Made by a program: the position numbers and the translations under genes. From Salinibacterium sp. UTAS2018 (GTDB taxonomy: Bacteria; Actinomycetota; Actinomycetes; Actinomycetales; Microbacteriaceae): a stretch of 64,000 bases of DNA. Location: contig NZ_CP035375.1 in assembly GCF_004118935.1 (NCBI RefSeq), positions 1,178,001 through 1,242,000 of the forward strand, in the 5' to 3' direction. The notes beneath the pieces were generated by a model. The model searched no databases. It was not told the DNA's origin and worked only from the letters and a program-made list of their open reading frames with translations. Positions 25,823 to 34,531 of this stretch are shown piece by piece. Positions within the stretch are counted from its first letter, which is position 1. Each line of letters starts with the position of its first letter.

Positions 25823-26488
25823 CTACTTGAAGATAATTTCGACGAGGATGTTGATGGCGTTGAGCACCGACTGCCCCTTGCTTTTGGAGTATTCTGTGTA
25901 AACGATGTGCGTGGGATGCTCAGCCCAGGTCGCCTTGTGCAGGCTGATCTGATCAACAAGCTCCGACGCATGGGCCATGCGGTTTTGCCGCAATTGCAGC
26001 TTGAACAGCATGTCGCGAGAGATGACTCTGAGGCCGTTGTGCGCGTCGGTGAGCGCCATCCCCGTTGTCAGTCGGGTGTAGCCCGTGGCTAAGCGAAGAA
26101 CGAATCTTTTGAGGCCACTCATGGCGGTGCGATCGTCGAGAAACCGAGACCCGATGACAATGTCGAGTTTCTCGTCGCGCAAGCGCTGAACCATGTCGAG
26201 CGCATCCTGAACTTGATGCTGGCCATCGGCGTCGAAGGTGACGACTTCTGTCATCTCGGGAATCGCGCGCACGTACTCAAAACCCGTTTGCAGGCTTGCC
26301 CCCTGACCAAGATTGATCGGATGCTGCACCACTATAGCGCCAGCCGATCGAGCTTGTGCTGCGGAGTCGTCAGTGGAGCAGTCGTCAACACAGACCACAT
26401 GAGGAAGGGATTTGCGGAGTTCCTCGATCACGGACGCAATGACGCTTGCTTCGTTATACATCGGAACAACAACCCACGTTTGCGCCAT
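25823..26488 (-). CDS. GT2 glycosyltransferase, polyprenyl-phosphate sugar synthase-like
   Basis: This 221-aa GT-A enzyme has VVVPMYNEASVIASVIEEL, VDDCSTDDS, HPINLGQGASLQTGFEY and FDADGQHQ (the DxD metal site). It lacks the extended membrane domain of DPM1/GtrB relatives; the DUF2304 partner may supply one. It would transfer a sugar from a nucleotide donor to a polyprenyl phosphate. The ATG at 26488 is chosen because homology starts at MAQTWVVVP; the open frame continues upstream without family similarity and crosses the divergent promoter. Confidence 0.86.
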   Translation of the reverse strand: MAQTWVVVPMYNEASVIASVIEELRKSLPHVVCVDDCSTDDSAAQARSAGAIVVQHPINLGQGASLQTGFEYVRAIPEMTEVVTFDADGQHQVQDALDMVQRLRDEKLDIVIGSRFLDDRTAMSGLKRFVLRLATGYTRLTTGMALTDAHNGLRVISRDMLFKLQLRQNRMAHASELVDQISLHKATWAEHPTHIVYTEYSKSKGQSVLNAINILVEIIFK

Positions 26489-26548
26489 GAAGCTAGTTTC
26501 GCACAGTCTGTGTCGCGCCAACTCGACGCGCGGCCGCATAACCACCGG

Positions 26549-26554
26549 TAGGAT
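26549..26554 (+). promoter_or_regulatory. -10 box for the GT4 gene at 26564
   Basis: TAGGAT followed by 9 nt and ATG. Transcription would begin only 2-3 nt before the start codon, so the mRNA is close to leaderless. Confidence 0.45.
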
Positions 26555-26563
26555 TGGGGCACT

Positions 26564-27742
26564 ATGGCGCACAGTACTCAGCGGGCTCTTGTGATCGTAA
26601 TGTCGCCTATCACGCGAGACCCTAGGGTTCTCCGCCAGGTGGACTGGTTGCGAGGCGAACACTGGGAAGTCGACACCGTTGGCCCCGCCGGCCATCACGT
26701 GCCCGGCGTTGACACGCACTACGGCCTGTCAGACCCACCGCGATGGACGCGAACCACAATTGGCTCGATGTTCATCTACACGTTGCTTCCCCACGCGCTC
26801 AAGTTTTCGGTGCTGCTGGAGCGGCTCATTCCGCAGGAGGTTTCCGAGCGGATTGCGGCCGGTGAGTACGATCTCATTCTCTTCAATGATCACCACTTTT
26901 TGCCGTGGGTGCGCAACCGAAAAGTCTTCACTCCGGCGGTAGTCGAGCAAGGAATCCATCTCGACATTCACGAATATGTACGCCCTCGCGTTCCTCGGGA
27001 CAGCCTGTGGCGCGTCTTCGCCGCACCGTATTACGACTGGATTCGCACCCACATTGGCGACCGGCGCTTCAGCACCCGCTCGACGGTTGCTTCGGGGATC
27101 TCCGATTTGTACGTTGACGAATTCGGCATCGAGCCACTCACCATCGTCCGCAACGCACCGCCCTACGTCGAACTCACCGCAAGCCCGGTAAATCCGCAGC
27201 GCATTGAACTGCTCTATCACGGTGCAGCGAGCCAGGTTCGAGGCATCCCCGAGCTGCTCGAGGCAATGAAAGTGCTGCCCGAGCGCTTTCACCTCACGCT
27301 GATTCTGGTCGGCGAGCAAGCGAACATCGACTCTTACGTTCGTACTGTCGAGCAGCATCAATTGCGAGTGCAGTTCGTCGATCCCGCCCCCGTCGCCGAG
27401 ATTGCTCAGCACATCAACCCCTATGACATCGAAGTGATGTTTTATCGGCCGCTGAATCGCAATCTCGAATTTGCGTTACCGAACAAGCTCTTCGAAGCGT
27501 TTCAAGCCCGACTGGCCATTCTTATCGGTCCGAGCGCCATGATGACGGGTGTCATTGCCGAGTACGGCAACGGCGCCGTCGCCGCCGGGTGGGAGGTCGC
27601 TGACCTCGTCGCGGCGATCGAACAGCTCGATGCTGAGTCGCTCGCGCAGATGAAGCAGAACTCCGATCGTGCCGCTCGCGAAATTTCTGCAGAAACAGAG
27701 CGCGAAGCCTTCTTCCGCTCCTTCGGCGGCACTACGTCGTAG
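26564..27742 (+). CDS. Glycosyltransferase, GT-B fold (GT4-like)
   Basis: This 392-aa protein has the N-terminal pattern VIVMSPITRDPRVLRQVDWLR, common in GT4 relatives of capsule loci, and a C-terminal nucleotide-sugar half with LLYHGAASQVRGIPELLEAM and NRNLEFALPNKLFEAFQARLAIL. A cytoplasmic role on lipid-linked intermediates is likely. It is divergent from the GT2 gene (75-bp gap) and converges on another GT4 (44-bp gap), so it is a single-gene unit. The specificity is unknown. Confidence 0.82.
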   Translation: MAHSTQRALVIVMSPITRDPRVLRQVDWLRGEHWEVDTVGPAGHHVPGVDTHYGLSDPPRWTRTTIGSMFIYTLLPHALKFSVLLERLIPQEVSERIAAGEYDLILFNDHHFLPWVRNRKVFTPAVVEQGIHLDIHEYVRPRVPRDSLWRVFAAPYYDWIRTHIGDRRFSTRSTVASGISDLYVDEFGIEPLTIVRNAPPYVELTASPVNPQRIELLYHGAASQVRGIPELLEAMKVLPERFHLTLILVGEQANIDSYVRTVEQHQLRVQFVDPAPVAEIAQHINPYDIEVMFYRPLNRNLEFALPNKLFEAFQARLAILIGPSAMMTGVIAEYGNGAVAAGWEVADLVAAIEQLDAESLAQMKQNSDRAAREISAETEREAFFRSFGGTTS

Positions 27743-27753
27743 TGACGCTTGAA

Positions 27754-27772
27754 AGCGCTCAGACGCAGCGCT
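27754..27772. terminator. Weak hairpin between convergent glycosyltransferase genes
   Basis: AGCGCT, a 7-nt loop, AGCGCT. A 6-bp stem with no T-tract lies in the 44-bp convergent gap. It could act as a bidirectional terminator but is short. Confidence 0.3.
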
Positions 27773-27786
27773 GGAGTACGTGGCGT

Positions 27787-28893
27787 TTATCGACGCGTAT
27801 CGAGTGTCTTGTCGTACACAGCGCGATACGCCTCGGCGCGAGCATCCTCAGCGAACAGCGATTCGGCGGCGGCGCGAATCTGCGCCGCTGACCATCGTTC
27901 TGGGTCATCCCGCAGCTCAAGCACTGCGTCGGCAATTGCTCGCCCGTCGCGAGGCACGAGTCGCGATGCCCGAGCGGGCAGAAACTGCAAATGCCCACCC
28001 GTGCCGCTGGTGATGACCGGAAGCCCCTGACTGAGTGCTTCAGCGATAGCCACCCCGAAGGTCTCCCCGGCAGTGGGCAACACAAAGATATGCCCATTCG
28101 CTAATACGTCACCCAGCGCGCTCGGCGCGACGTGACCGAGGAGCGTCACCCTGTCGGCGATCCGTAGCTCGACTGCACGTGCACGGATGTCAGCTTCACG
28201 ACTCCCCGAACCGGCCCACTGCAGCGTGGTTGGTATTCCTCGGCGCGTAAGCTCGGCCACGGCGTCAAGAGCTTCGAGCGGTCCCTTGTGGGCAACCAGG
28301 CCGCCGACGCCCACGAGCCGAATCGGTTCTGCCCCGTGCAGAGGAATCGCGCTCGGAAGACGGCCGCCGTTGGAGAGCAATACCCGATTACCAATAACGG
28401 TCGTCGGCCGCTCGCGGTGGCGATCCATCTCGTCGGCAAGACCTCGACCCACGGCTACGACTTCGTCGGGGAGTGCGAGATCTTTGCGCAAATATCTCAT
28501 CGCGAGACCCGCGTGCCAGCTTGGCGGAGCCGTGACGAGCCCCGACCAGTGTTCCGTGTGCACCCAGGGCACGTCGAGGTGGGCTCGCGCCGCGGGAAAA
28601 AGTGCCGGGAATGCCATCGTGTGCACAATATCCGCAGACTTCGCAGCATCGCGAAGCTGGCGCACCGCGCCACGATAGCTGTCGGGGCGTGAAAAGTGAA
28701 AGTGGGCGCGTTCGACCGGAAAGCCGACAGAGTCACCCGGCACTGGGCCCGTCAACGCTGCGCCAGGGGAAACGAGATGCAGTACAGAGACGTCGTGTTC
28801 GCGGCCCAGAAGTTCAACATCCCGCAAGTTGAACACTCCCGCGCCCGGCGACGCCTCGCTGGGATACCAGGGGGTCACAACCAGCACGCGCAT
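27787..28893 (-). CDS. Glycosyltransferase family 4
   Basis: This 368-aa GT-B enzyme starts MRVLVVTPWYPSEASPGAGVFNLRDVELL. The C-terminal half shows VGGLVAHKGPLEALDAVAEL, GRGLADEM and the EX7E region PTAGETFGVAIAEALSQGLPVI, all typical of GT4. The ATG at 28893 is preferred because similarity begins there; the frame stays open far upstream only as antisense to the wbpI gene. It is divergent from wbpI with a 96-bp gap. It may add mannose or another hexose; no residue settles it. Confidence 0.87.
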   Translation of the reverse strand: MRVLVVTPWYPSEASPGAGVFNLRDVELLGREHDVSVLHLVSPGAALTGPVPGDSVGFPVERAHFHFSRPDSYRGAVRQLRDAAKSADIVHTMAFPALFPAARAHLDVPWVHTEHWSGLVTAPPSWHAGLAMRYLRKDLALPDEVVAVGRGLADEMDRHRERPTTVIGNRVLLSNGGRLPSAIPLHGAEPIRLVGVGGLVAHKGPLEALDAVAELTRRGIPTTLQWAGSGSREADIRARAVELRIADRVTLLGHVAPSALGDVLANGHIFVLPTAGETFGVAIAEALSQGLPVITSGTGGHLQFLPARASRLVPRDGRAIADAVLELRDDPERWSAAQIRAAAESLFAEDARAEAYRAVYDKTLDTRR

Positions 28894-28976
28894 GCAGCCA
28901 ATCGTACTGTGCGATTTCGACGGACAGTACGTACCTGCCAGGGCGCTGGGCGTGGGCGAAATCGGGCCGCGGACCG

Positions 28977-28982
28977 TAGAAT
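28977..28982 (+). promoter_or_regulatory. -10 box of a leaderless wbpI promoter
   Basis: TAGAAT, then 7 nt (gattcgc), then the GTG at 28990. This spacing supports GTG 28990 over the ATG at 28981, which lies inside the box. Confidence 0.5.
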
Positions 28983-28989
28983 GATTCGC

Positions 28990-30069
28990 GTGAAGATCAT
29001 GAGCGTAGTGGGCGCACGCCCGCAATTCGTCAAACTTGCCCCCATCGCTCACGCGATCACCGCAGCCGGCCACGAGCACGTCATCGTGCACACGGGCCAG
29101 CACTACGATCCGATGCTCTCCGACGTGTTCTTTCGCGATCTGAGAATTCCTACTCCGGATGCGCATCTTGGAGTCGGCTCGGGATCGCACGGAGTACAAA
29201 CCGGTGCGATTCTCGCGCAAATGGACGAAGTTCTTGAACGCTTCCAGCCCGATTGCGTTCTCGTCTACGGAGACACCAACTCGACGTTGGCTGCCGCCGT
29301 GAGCGCGGTGAAACTTCATTTTCCCGTGGCTCACCTCGAAGCCGGTCTGCGCTCGTTCAACCGGTCGATGCCCGAAGAACACAACCGTGTGCTCACCGAC
29401 CATGCCGCAGATCTCTGCCTCGCCCCGACCGAAGTTGCGATGAAGCACCTCGCGACCGAGGGTCTCACGAGCACCGCTGTGCTCGTCGGAGATGTCATGA
29501 CCGATGTGCTTTTTCAAGTGCGCGACAGCGTGCTTGCCGGCGGCACGCAGAACCCGCTGGCCGATATTGACGCGCCGAACGGCTACTACGTCGCGACGAT
29601 CCATCGCGCTGAGAATACGAACGACCCTGAGCGTCTTCGCGAGGTAGTGGCAGCACTCGGCGCGGCAGACAAGCCCGTCGTGCTGCTCGCGCACCCGCGC
29701 GTTCGAGCGAAGGCCGAAGAGCACGGCATTTCGCTGGATGAAGGCGCGCTTATCTCTCGCGACCCACTTTCTTACCCCGAACTTATCGCCGCGGTGCTCG
29801 ACAGCGCCGGAGTTGTAACCGACTCAGGCGGGCTTCAAAAAGAAGCGTTCCTCCTTCGCGTACCGTGCACCACGGTTCGTCACGAAACCGAATGGGTCGA
29901 AACGATCGAGCTCGGCTGGAACGTGCTCGCCAATTCCACTGATGAGATCACCGCGGCACTTACGCGGCCTGCTCCCGACGCTACGGAAGCCGCCCCTTAT
30001 GGCGACGGCGACGCCGCGACGCGCGCCGTCCAAGCCATCATCGACGGAATCGCACCGCGGGCGTCTTAG
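28990..30069 (+). CDS. wbpI: Non-hydrolysing UDP-GlcNAc-type 2-epimerase, WbpI-like
   Basis: This 359-aa enzyme has the two-domain UDP-GlcNAc 2-epimerase fold: GDTNST (94-99), HLEAGLRS (115-122), PEEHNR (128-133) and, near the C-terminus, TDSGGLQKEAFLLRVPCTTVR. The N-terminal GARPQFVK is closer to WbpI, which epimerises UDP-GlcNAc3NAcA, than to WecB (GTRPEAIK). Together with wbpB, wbpE, wbpD and the 6-dehydrogenase at 34532 it completes a route to UDP-ManNAc3NAcA. If it acts as WecB instead, the product is UDP-ManNAc. Confidence 0.88.
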   Translation: MKIMSVVGARPQFVKLAPIAHAITAAGHEHVIVHTGQHYDPMLSDVFFRDLRIPTPDAHLGVGSGSHGVQTGAILAQMDEVLERFQPDCVLVYGDTNSTLAAAVSAVKLHFPVAHLEAGLRSFNRSMPEEHNRVLTDHAADLCLAPTEVAMKHLATEGLTSTAVLVGDVMTDVLFQVRDSVLAGGTQNPLADIDAPNGYYVATIHRAENTNDPERLREVVAALGAADKPVVLLAHPRVRAKAEEHGISLDEGALISRDPLSYPELIAAVLDSAGVVTDSGGLQKEAFLLRVPCTTVRHETEWVETIELGWNVLANSTDEITAALTRPAPDATEAAPYGDGDAATRAVQAIIDGIAPRAS

Positions 30070-30099
30070 TTCGGTGCGCTGGATGTCGCCGAGCGGCAA

Positions 30100-31194
30100 C
30101 TACCTCTCGGTGAGGTCCGTTGCTACTTGACGCGCCCGCGCTTCCCACGTGTGCTGCTGGCGCACTTCACGCGCGCGCTGCTGAGCTGCCGCCAGCTCTT
30201 CGGGGTGCGCCTGAAGCCGCGACAACAGCTCTGCTAGAGGTTCGGCTCCGTAGGAGATGGCCCATCCGATACCGTTTTCTTCGACGAAGTCACCGGCGAG
30301 GCTGCCCTGAGTCGCAACGATCGGTTTGCCGTGGCCGAGGTACTCGTAGAGCTTCATGGGCGCGGCGAATTCGCGGTACTCCAGCGGTTCCATCAGGAGA
30401 ACGCCAATGTGAGCATCCGCATAGAGTCCTTCGAGCTCTGAACCCGATTTGTATACGACTGTCGTCGAATCATTGAGAACGTCAGCGTAGAGCGGCGCGG
30501 ATTCGGCCCATTCCCCCTCTCGGGTGCAAATGGTGAGCCGAGCACCGGGGCTCATGCCGACGCCGCGAACGGTCTCTTGCATTCGGTAGTAGCCACCGGT
30601 TCCGCCTACGTAGAAGAGGGAGATCCCGGTGCTCGGCGACGGAGAGTCGAAGCGTTCGGCGCCCGGAGGGAGAGCCAGTGCCTGTGGTTGATTCTCAATC
30701 GGCAGATATGCGGCCATGCGCATCGAAGGGAGGTAAATCTTGTCGACACCCTGGCGGTAGCCACGCAGATCAGCGCGATAGCGCCATCGCAGTATCGCCG
30801 TGTACGGCTGCCCCACGCGTTCGGCGTACTCCTCGAACTGCCAGTAAATATCGCGATAGAACAAGCCAACGGGCACACCGGCTTTTCTGCAGAACCGCAA
30901 GAACGCGACGTCTCTCGTGAGGCTCGTCGCCGGGGTGATCTTTTCGCCGAGGCCCGTCGGAGTCGTCGAGGCCTCCGAATAGACGAACTCAACCTTCAGC
31001 CCCGAAGAGATCCGCTTACGAAGTGCGCGCATCTGCTCACGCCGCTCGGGATGACGCCCCGAGACCTCGAAAACCTCATAACCATTCGCTTCGAAGGCCC
31101 GTCGCATTCTGACGGGGCGAATACCACTCGCACTCGTCGCCGCCGGATTCAGCGGGAACGGCACGTGATAGATCATCACTGGTCGCTGGCTCAT
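30100..31194 (-). CDS. Glycosyltransferase, GT-B fold
   Basis: This 364-aa protein starts MSQRPVMIYHVPFPLNPAATSASGIRP. Its C-terminal half contains LFYVGGTGGYYRM, GVLLMEPLEYREFAAPMKLYEYLGHGKPIVATQGS, a donor-binding pattern shared with GT4/GT1-like enzymes. The ATG lies within the stop of the ABC flippase gene (4-nt overlap), so the two are cotranscribed. It probably builds the oligosaccharide that the flippase moves. It converges on wbpI with a 30-bp gap. The sugar is unknown. Confidence 0.82.
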   Translation of the reverse strand: MSQRPVMIYHVPFPLNPAATSASGIRPVRMRRAFEANGYEVFEVSGRHPERREQMRALRKRISSGLKVEFVYSEASTTPTGLGEKITPATSLTRDVAFLRFCRKAGVPVGLFYRDIYWQFEEYAERVGQPYTAILRWRYRADLRGYRQGVDKIYLPSMRMAAYLPIENQPQALALPPGAERFDSPSPSTGISLFYVGGTGGYYRMQETVRGVGMSPGARLTICTREGEWAESAPLYADVLNDSTTVVYKSGSELEGLYADAHIGVLLMEPLEYREFAAPMKLYEYLGHGKPIVATQGSLAGDFVEENGIGWAISYGAEPLAELLSRLQAHPEELAAAQQRAREVRQQHTWEARARQVATDLTER

Positions 31195-32984
31195 CGCAGC
31201 GGCTCACCATCGTGCAACCCCGCGAGCTGGGCTTGATGCGCGAAGTCGGGCACGGCGGCCGCAAGTTCGTCAAAGCTCCCCTGGCCTAACACCCGGCCGC
31301 GGTCGAGGTAACACAGGCTGTCGTAGTTGCGCACCGTCGATAAGCGGTGCGCAATCGTCACGAACGTGACGCTGCCCGATAGCTCGTTCATCGCCTTCGT
31401 AATGAGGCTTTCGGTGCGATTGTCCAGGGCGCTCGTCGCTTCGTCGAACACCAACACCAGCGGGTCGGAGTACAGGGCTCGTGCGATGCCGAGGCGTTGC
31501 TGCTGGCCTCCTGAAATCGAAGCGCCGCGCTCTCCAATCGGTTCGAAGATTCCACGCTCTTCGACAAGTTCACTGAGCTGGGCACGTCTCAGCGCCTCGA
31601 TGACTCGTTCCTCGTCAAAATCGCCGGTCCACGTGAGCGCGACGTTTTGCGCGATCGAACCGTTGAAGAGAGACACCCGTTGGGGCACATAACCGACGCG
31701 GCTGCGCCACTGTTTCACTACTTCGTCGACAGGGGTTTCGCCGACGGAGATTGATCCGGAGGTCGGAGTGCTCAGCCCGAGGATCAGGTCGATGAGGGTC
31801 GATTTGCCGGCTCCCGAAGGACCGACAACTCCCAGGCTCTTACCGAACGGAACGGTGACCGAAATTCCCTTGAGCACGTCTTCTTCGGATCCCGGGTAGC
31901 GGTACACCACATCCCGCAGCTCAAGCGCTGTCGCCGACTCGGGGAACGGCTTCTCGATCCGCTCCGACACTGCGATGTGAGTGTCGTTCTGGGCTCGAGT
32001 GAGCTCGCGGATGACATCTCGGGCGTACACGATGTTTGCCGAAGCATTCGTGAAGCTGGCCTGCACATTGTTCAACGCGGGAATCATGCGGAACCCGGTA
32101 GCAGCGAAGAGCGATACCGAGACTGTGGCCGCACCGATTCCTCCGATGAGGTACCCGGCACCACCGATCAGCAGGAAGCCACCGATGAGAGCGGCCTCAA
32201 GCGAGTACCGGGGAACTATGCCGAGGAACGACATATTTGCTCGAGCCTTGGTCGCCACCTTGCGGTAACTCGACACGACCTCTCCCGCCTCATCGAGCTT
32301 GTTGCGTAGCGTCACCTCTTTGATCGCGTCAACCATCTCCGTCATCACGCTGGCTGCTTTATATGCATACTGACGGTTCACGCGACCGGCCTGCCGCGCC
32401 TTGGTCGTCACCACGAGAATCATTACGAGCGCGACAAGGCCGAGATAGAGCAGCGCGATGAGAGCGGTCAGTGGCTGTACGACGACCAGAACCACCAGCA
32501 TCGAAACGAAGGTGAAGGCGTTATTGGGCAGTTGGGACAGAGGCAGGATGAAACCAAGGTTTGTGTTGGCCATCGAGCTGTCGACGATGCGCGTGATTTC
32601 GGCGGTCGACAACGTCGACCGTGCTTCCCAACTTGACTGTGTGTAGGACTTGAAGAGTCGGTTGCCGACTTCGAGTTCGTACGTGGCGAATCGGCGAGTA
32701 GCGCGCCAATGGAGCAGCAGAGCGAGACCGCTCTTAGTAATGAAGAGCGCACACACAACAACGATGAGCCAGAGAACCTGTTCGTCGCCGATCGTCCCGA
32801 TAACGGGCAATTGTGCCGGGGTGCCGGTTGCCAGCGGAGTGATGATCGCGGTGATCAATCCGAGCGCGAGAACGTCGAGTATCGACAGCAAACTCGTGAT
32901 TACCGAGTAACGAATATAAAAACGCTTCGCCCCACCCGGCAGCACGGTAAAGAGCCGGCCCAGCGTTGTCCAAATGTCTTTCAC
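31191..32984 (-). CDS. ABC exporter/flippase, PglK/MsbA-like half transporter
   Basis: This 597-aa protein has an N-terminal type-IV ABC membrane domain (six segments, about 25-310) and a C-terminal nucleotide-binding domain. Walker A GPSGAGKST is at 388-396, Q-loop VPQRVSLF near 433, signature SGGQQQ at 491-496, Walker B ending DE at 514-515, and H-loop IAHRLSTV. All catalytic motifs are intact, so it should work as a homodimer. Within a glycan locus it most resembles PglK-type flippases for lipid-linked oligosaccharides. It sits between two glycosyltransferase genes in one operon. Drug or lipid export is the alternative. Confidence 0.87.
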   Translation of the reverse strand: MKDIWTTLGRLFTVLPGGAKRFYIRYSVITSLLSILDVLALGLITAIITPLATGTPAQLPVIGTIGDEQVLWLIVVVCALFITKSGLALLLHWRATRRFATYELEVGNRLFKSYTQSSWEARSTLSTAEITRIVDSSMANTNLGFILPLSQLPNNAFTFVSMLVVLVVVQPLTALIALLYLGLVALVMILVVTTKARQAGRVNRQYAYKAASVMTEMVDAIKEVTLRNKLDEAGEVVSSYRKVATKARANMSFLGIVPRYSLEAALIGGFLLIGGAGYLIGGIGAATVSVSLFAATGFRMIPALNNVQASFTNASANIVYARDVIRELTRAQNDTHIAVSERIEKPFPESATALELRDVVYRYPGSEEDVLKGISVTVPFGKSLGVVGPSGAGKSTLIDLILGLSTPTSGSISVGETPVDEVVKQWRSRVGYVPQRVSLFNGSIAQNVALTWTGDFDEERVIEALRRAQLSELVEERGIFEPIGERGASISGGQQQRLGIARALYSDPLVLVFDEATSALDNRTESLITKAMNELSGSVTFVTIAHRLSTVRNYDSLCYLDRGRVLGQGSFDELAAAVPDFAHQAQLAGLHDGEPLR

Positions 32985-33072
32985 GAGTTGCTCCCTAGCC
33001 GCGCTTCACGAAGTTCGCCGCTCTGTTCTTGAGAGTGCCAGCGTTGCACAGGTTCTGCCTTCTGTTGAGCAT

Positions 33073-34254
33073 TCACGATCCATGCTCCCCTCGTCGATTC
33101 GTCTTTGTCAGCGCCTGCACTGCACGCTCCGCCACAGCGGCGAGGCTCACATTCTGCGCAGCCCACTCGGCAGTGAGCTGACGAGCTTCGGCGCTCGGCT
33201 CCACCCCAAAAGCGTCACGCAGTGCGGATTCGATGGGCTCTACCGCATAGTCGCATCCGACACCGAGTGCTGCTTCACCCGCTCGCCGGGTGATGAATTG
33301 CCGCACGGGCCCGGGGCCGGCGAAAATGACGGGAGTTCCGGTAGCCCACGAAGCGAAAACCTTGGTGGGAAAGGCAAAGCTATAGCCGGCATCCGGTCTG
33401 ATCGATGCGAGGCTCACGACGGCGCCGCGGAGCCAGGCTGCCGCCTCGGCCGGCGGTACTGTGGCAACAAAGGTGACGACGCCATCCGGTAGCAGTGCGG
33501 CTCGGGCACGCAAGGTATCCCAGTCACTGCCTTGGCCGAGGAAGACCAGCTTGGCCTCGGGATGGTCAGGCAGTACGCGTGCGAGCGCATCGATGAACAC
33601 CGCAGCCCCCTGCCACTCCGACGCTGTGCCGGGATAGATGGCGTACTTTCCGCCGTCGTGTACGGGCCCGTCCGCCGAGAAGATTGACGTGTTAATGCCG
33701 TTGCCCACGGTATGGATGACGGCGCGAGGAGCAATTTCACGAATACGCGCGCTCACTCCCTCGTTGACGGAGAGCACCCCGCACGCCCCGTGCATGGCCG
33801 AACGTTCCATGGCACGCACGACCCTCACGACAAGGCCAGGGGCACCAGTCGACTCACTCGCGTCTGACCAGATATCAGCGGCGTAATACGCGTACGGAGT
33901 GCGCCGCAGAGCAGCAGCGATTCGCACGAAGAACCCGGTCGTCGGCGGTGGTTCGACGACGATGAGGTCTCTCTTGGCACCGAACAAGATTCGAAAGAAG
34001 AGCGGGATATCGAAACTCATGTACTGCAGATAACCACGCACGTATCCCGTCGCATCGCGAAGTACGCGGTTGCGCTTGACGCGGTACGGCCGAGAGTGAT
34101 CGTTCTCGGTGCCGCGCAGTGCGGGCGGCGGCACGACGGTGAGCACCGTCACCTCGTGTTCGGCATCCGCAAAAGCCTCGGCAAGAACGGAGAGGCGAAA
34201 CGACGCCGCGCTGGGCTCCGGCTCGAAGATTCGGCTCGCAATCGCTATGCGCAT
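33073..34254 (-). CDS. Glycosyltransferase family 4
   Basis: This 393-aa GT-B protein begins MRIAIASRIFEPEPSAASFRLSVLAEAF, with an RDLIVVEPPPTTGFFVRIAAAL acceptor-half segment. The C-terminal half has YPGTASEWQGAAVFIDAL and FAFPTKVFASWATGTPVIFAGPGP. AAGG lies about 6 nt upstream of the ATG at 34254; a GTG 15 nt earlier is possible. It heads the GT-flippase-GT operon. The region upstream carries a PHO-box-like repeat oriented toward this gene. Confidence 0.84.
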   Translation of the reverse strand: MRIAIASRIFEPEPSAASFRLSVLAEAFADAEHEVTVLTVVPPPALRGTENDHSRPYRVKRNRVLRDATGYVRGYLQYMSFDIPLFFRILFGAKRDLIVVEPPPTTGFFVRIAAALRRTPYAYYAADIWSDASESTGAPGLVVRVVRAMERSAMHGACGVLSVNEGVSARIREIAPRAVIHTVGNGINTSIFSADGPVHDGGKYAIYPGTASEWQGAAVFIDALARVLPDHPEAKLVFLGQGSDWDTLRARAALLPDGVVTFVATVPPAEAAAWLRGAVVSLASIRPDAGYSFAFPTKVFASWATGTPVIFAGPGPVRQFITRRAGEAALGVGCDYAVEPIESALRDAFGVEPSAEARQLTAEWAAQNVSLAAVAERAVQALTKTNRRGEHGS

Positions 34255-34407
34255 AACGCCCTTACGCACCCTCGACGACAGAGGTTTCCTGCTGCTGCAC
34301 GAGCATCATGGGAGACCTTTCATGGAGGGTGCGCGCCGAATTGCGCTCCCCCGAGAATACCGTCTCATCGCTGCTGAACTGCCGCGCCGACGGGCACAGG
34401 GTAAGAC

Positions 34408-34429
34408 ACTGCGTGAACGCTGAGTGAAC
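34408..34429 (-). promoter_or_regulatory. PHO-box-like 11-bp direct repeat (box 1)
   Basis: On the minus strand GTTCACTCAGC (34429-34419) is followed directly by GTTCACGCAGT (34418-34408). Both units carry a perfect GTTCAC with an 11-bp period, as in Streptomyces PhoP sites. It lies in the 277-bp divergent gap, 154 bp before the GT4 start and about 50 bp before a possible -10 of the wbpA-type gene, so either could be the target. Confidence 0.6.
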
Positions 34430-34478
34430 GCGAATATGGACGGCGGGATAACCACCAGCATCTAGCACCATTGCGCTT

Positions 34479-34484
34479 TAGACT
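34479..34484 (+). promoter_or_regulatory. Possible -10 box for the UDP-sugar dehydrogenase gene
   Basis: TAGACT in the divergent gap gives a leader of about 40 nt with AAGGA about 10 nt before the GTG at 34532. No good -35 is present, which would fit a promoter needing an activator at the PHO-box-like repeat. Confidence 0.35.
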
Positions 34485-34531
34485 TGACCGCGCGTAAGCG
34501 TTGCGTCACACAACTCTAAGGACTCGGTTTC

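Noticed and set aside
26489..26719. N-terminal extension of the GT2 gene at 25823-26488
   Set aside because: It crosses the divergent promoter and the start of the opposite GT4 gene; similarity begins at MAQTWVVVP.
28894..29724. 277-residue N-terminal extension of the GT4 gene that starts at 28893
   Set aside because: It is antisense to the strongly conserved WbpI-like gene and has no family similarity; the GT4 fold starts at MRVLVVTPWYP.
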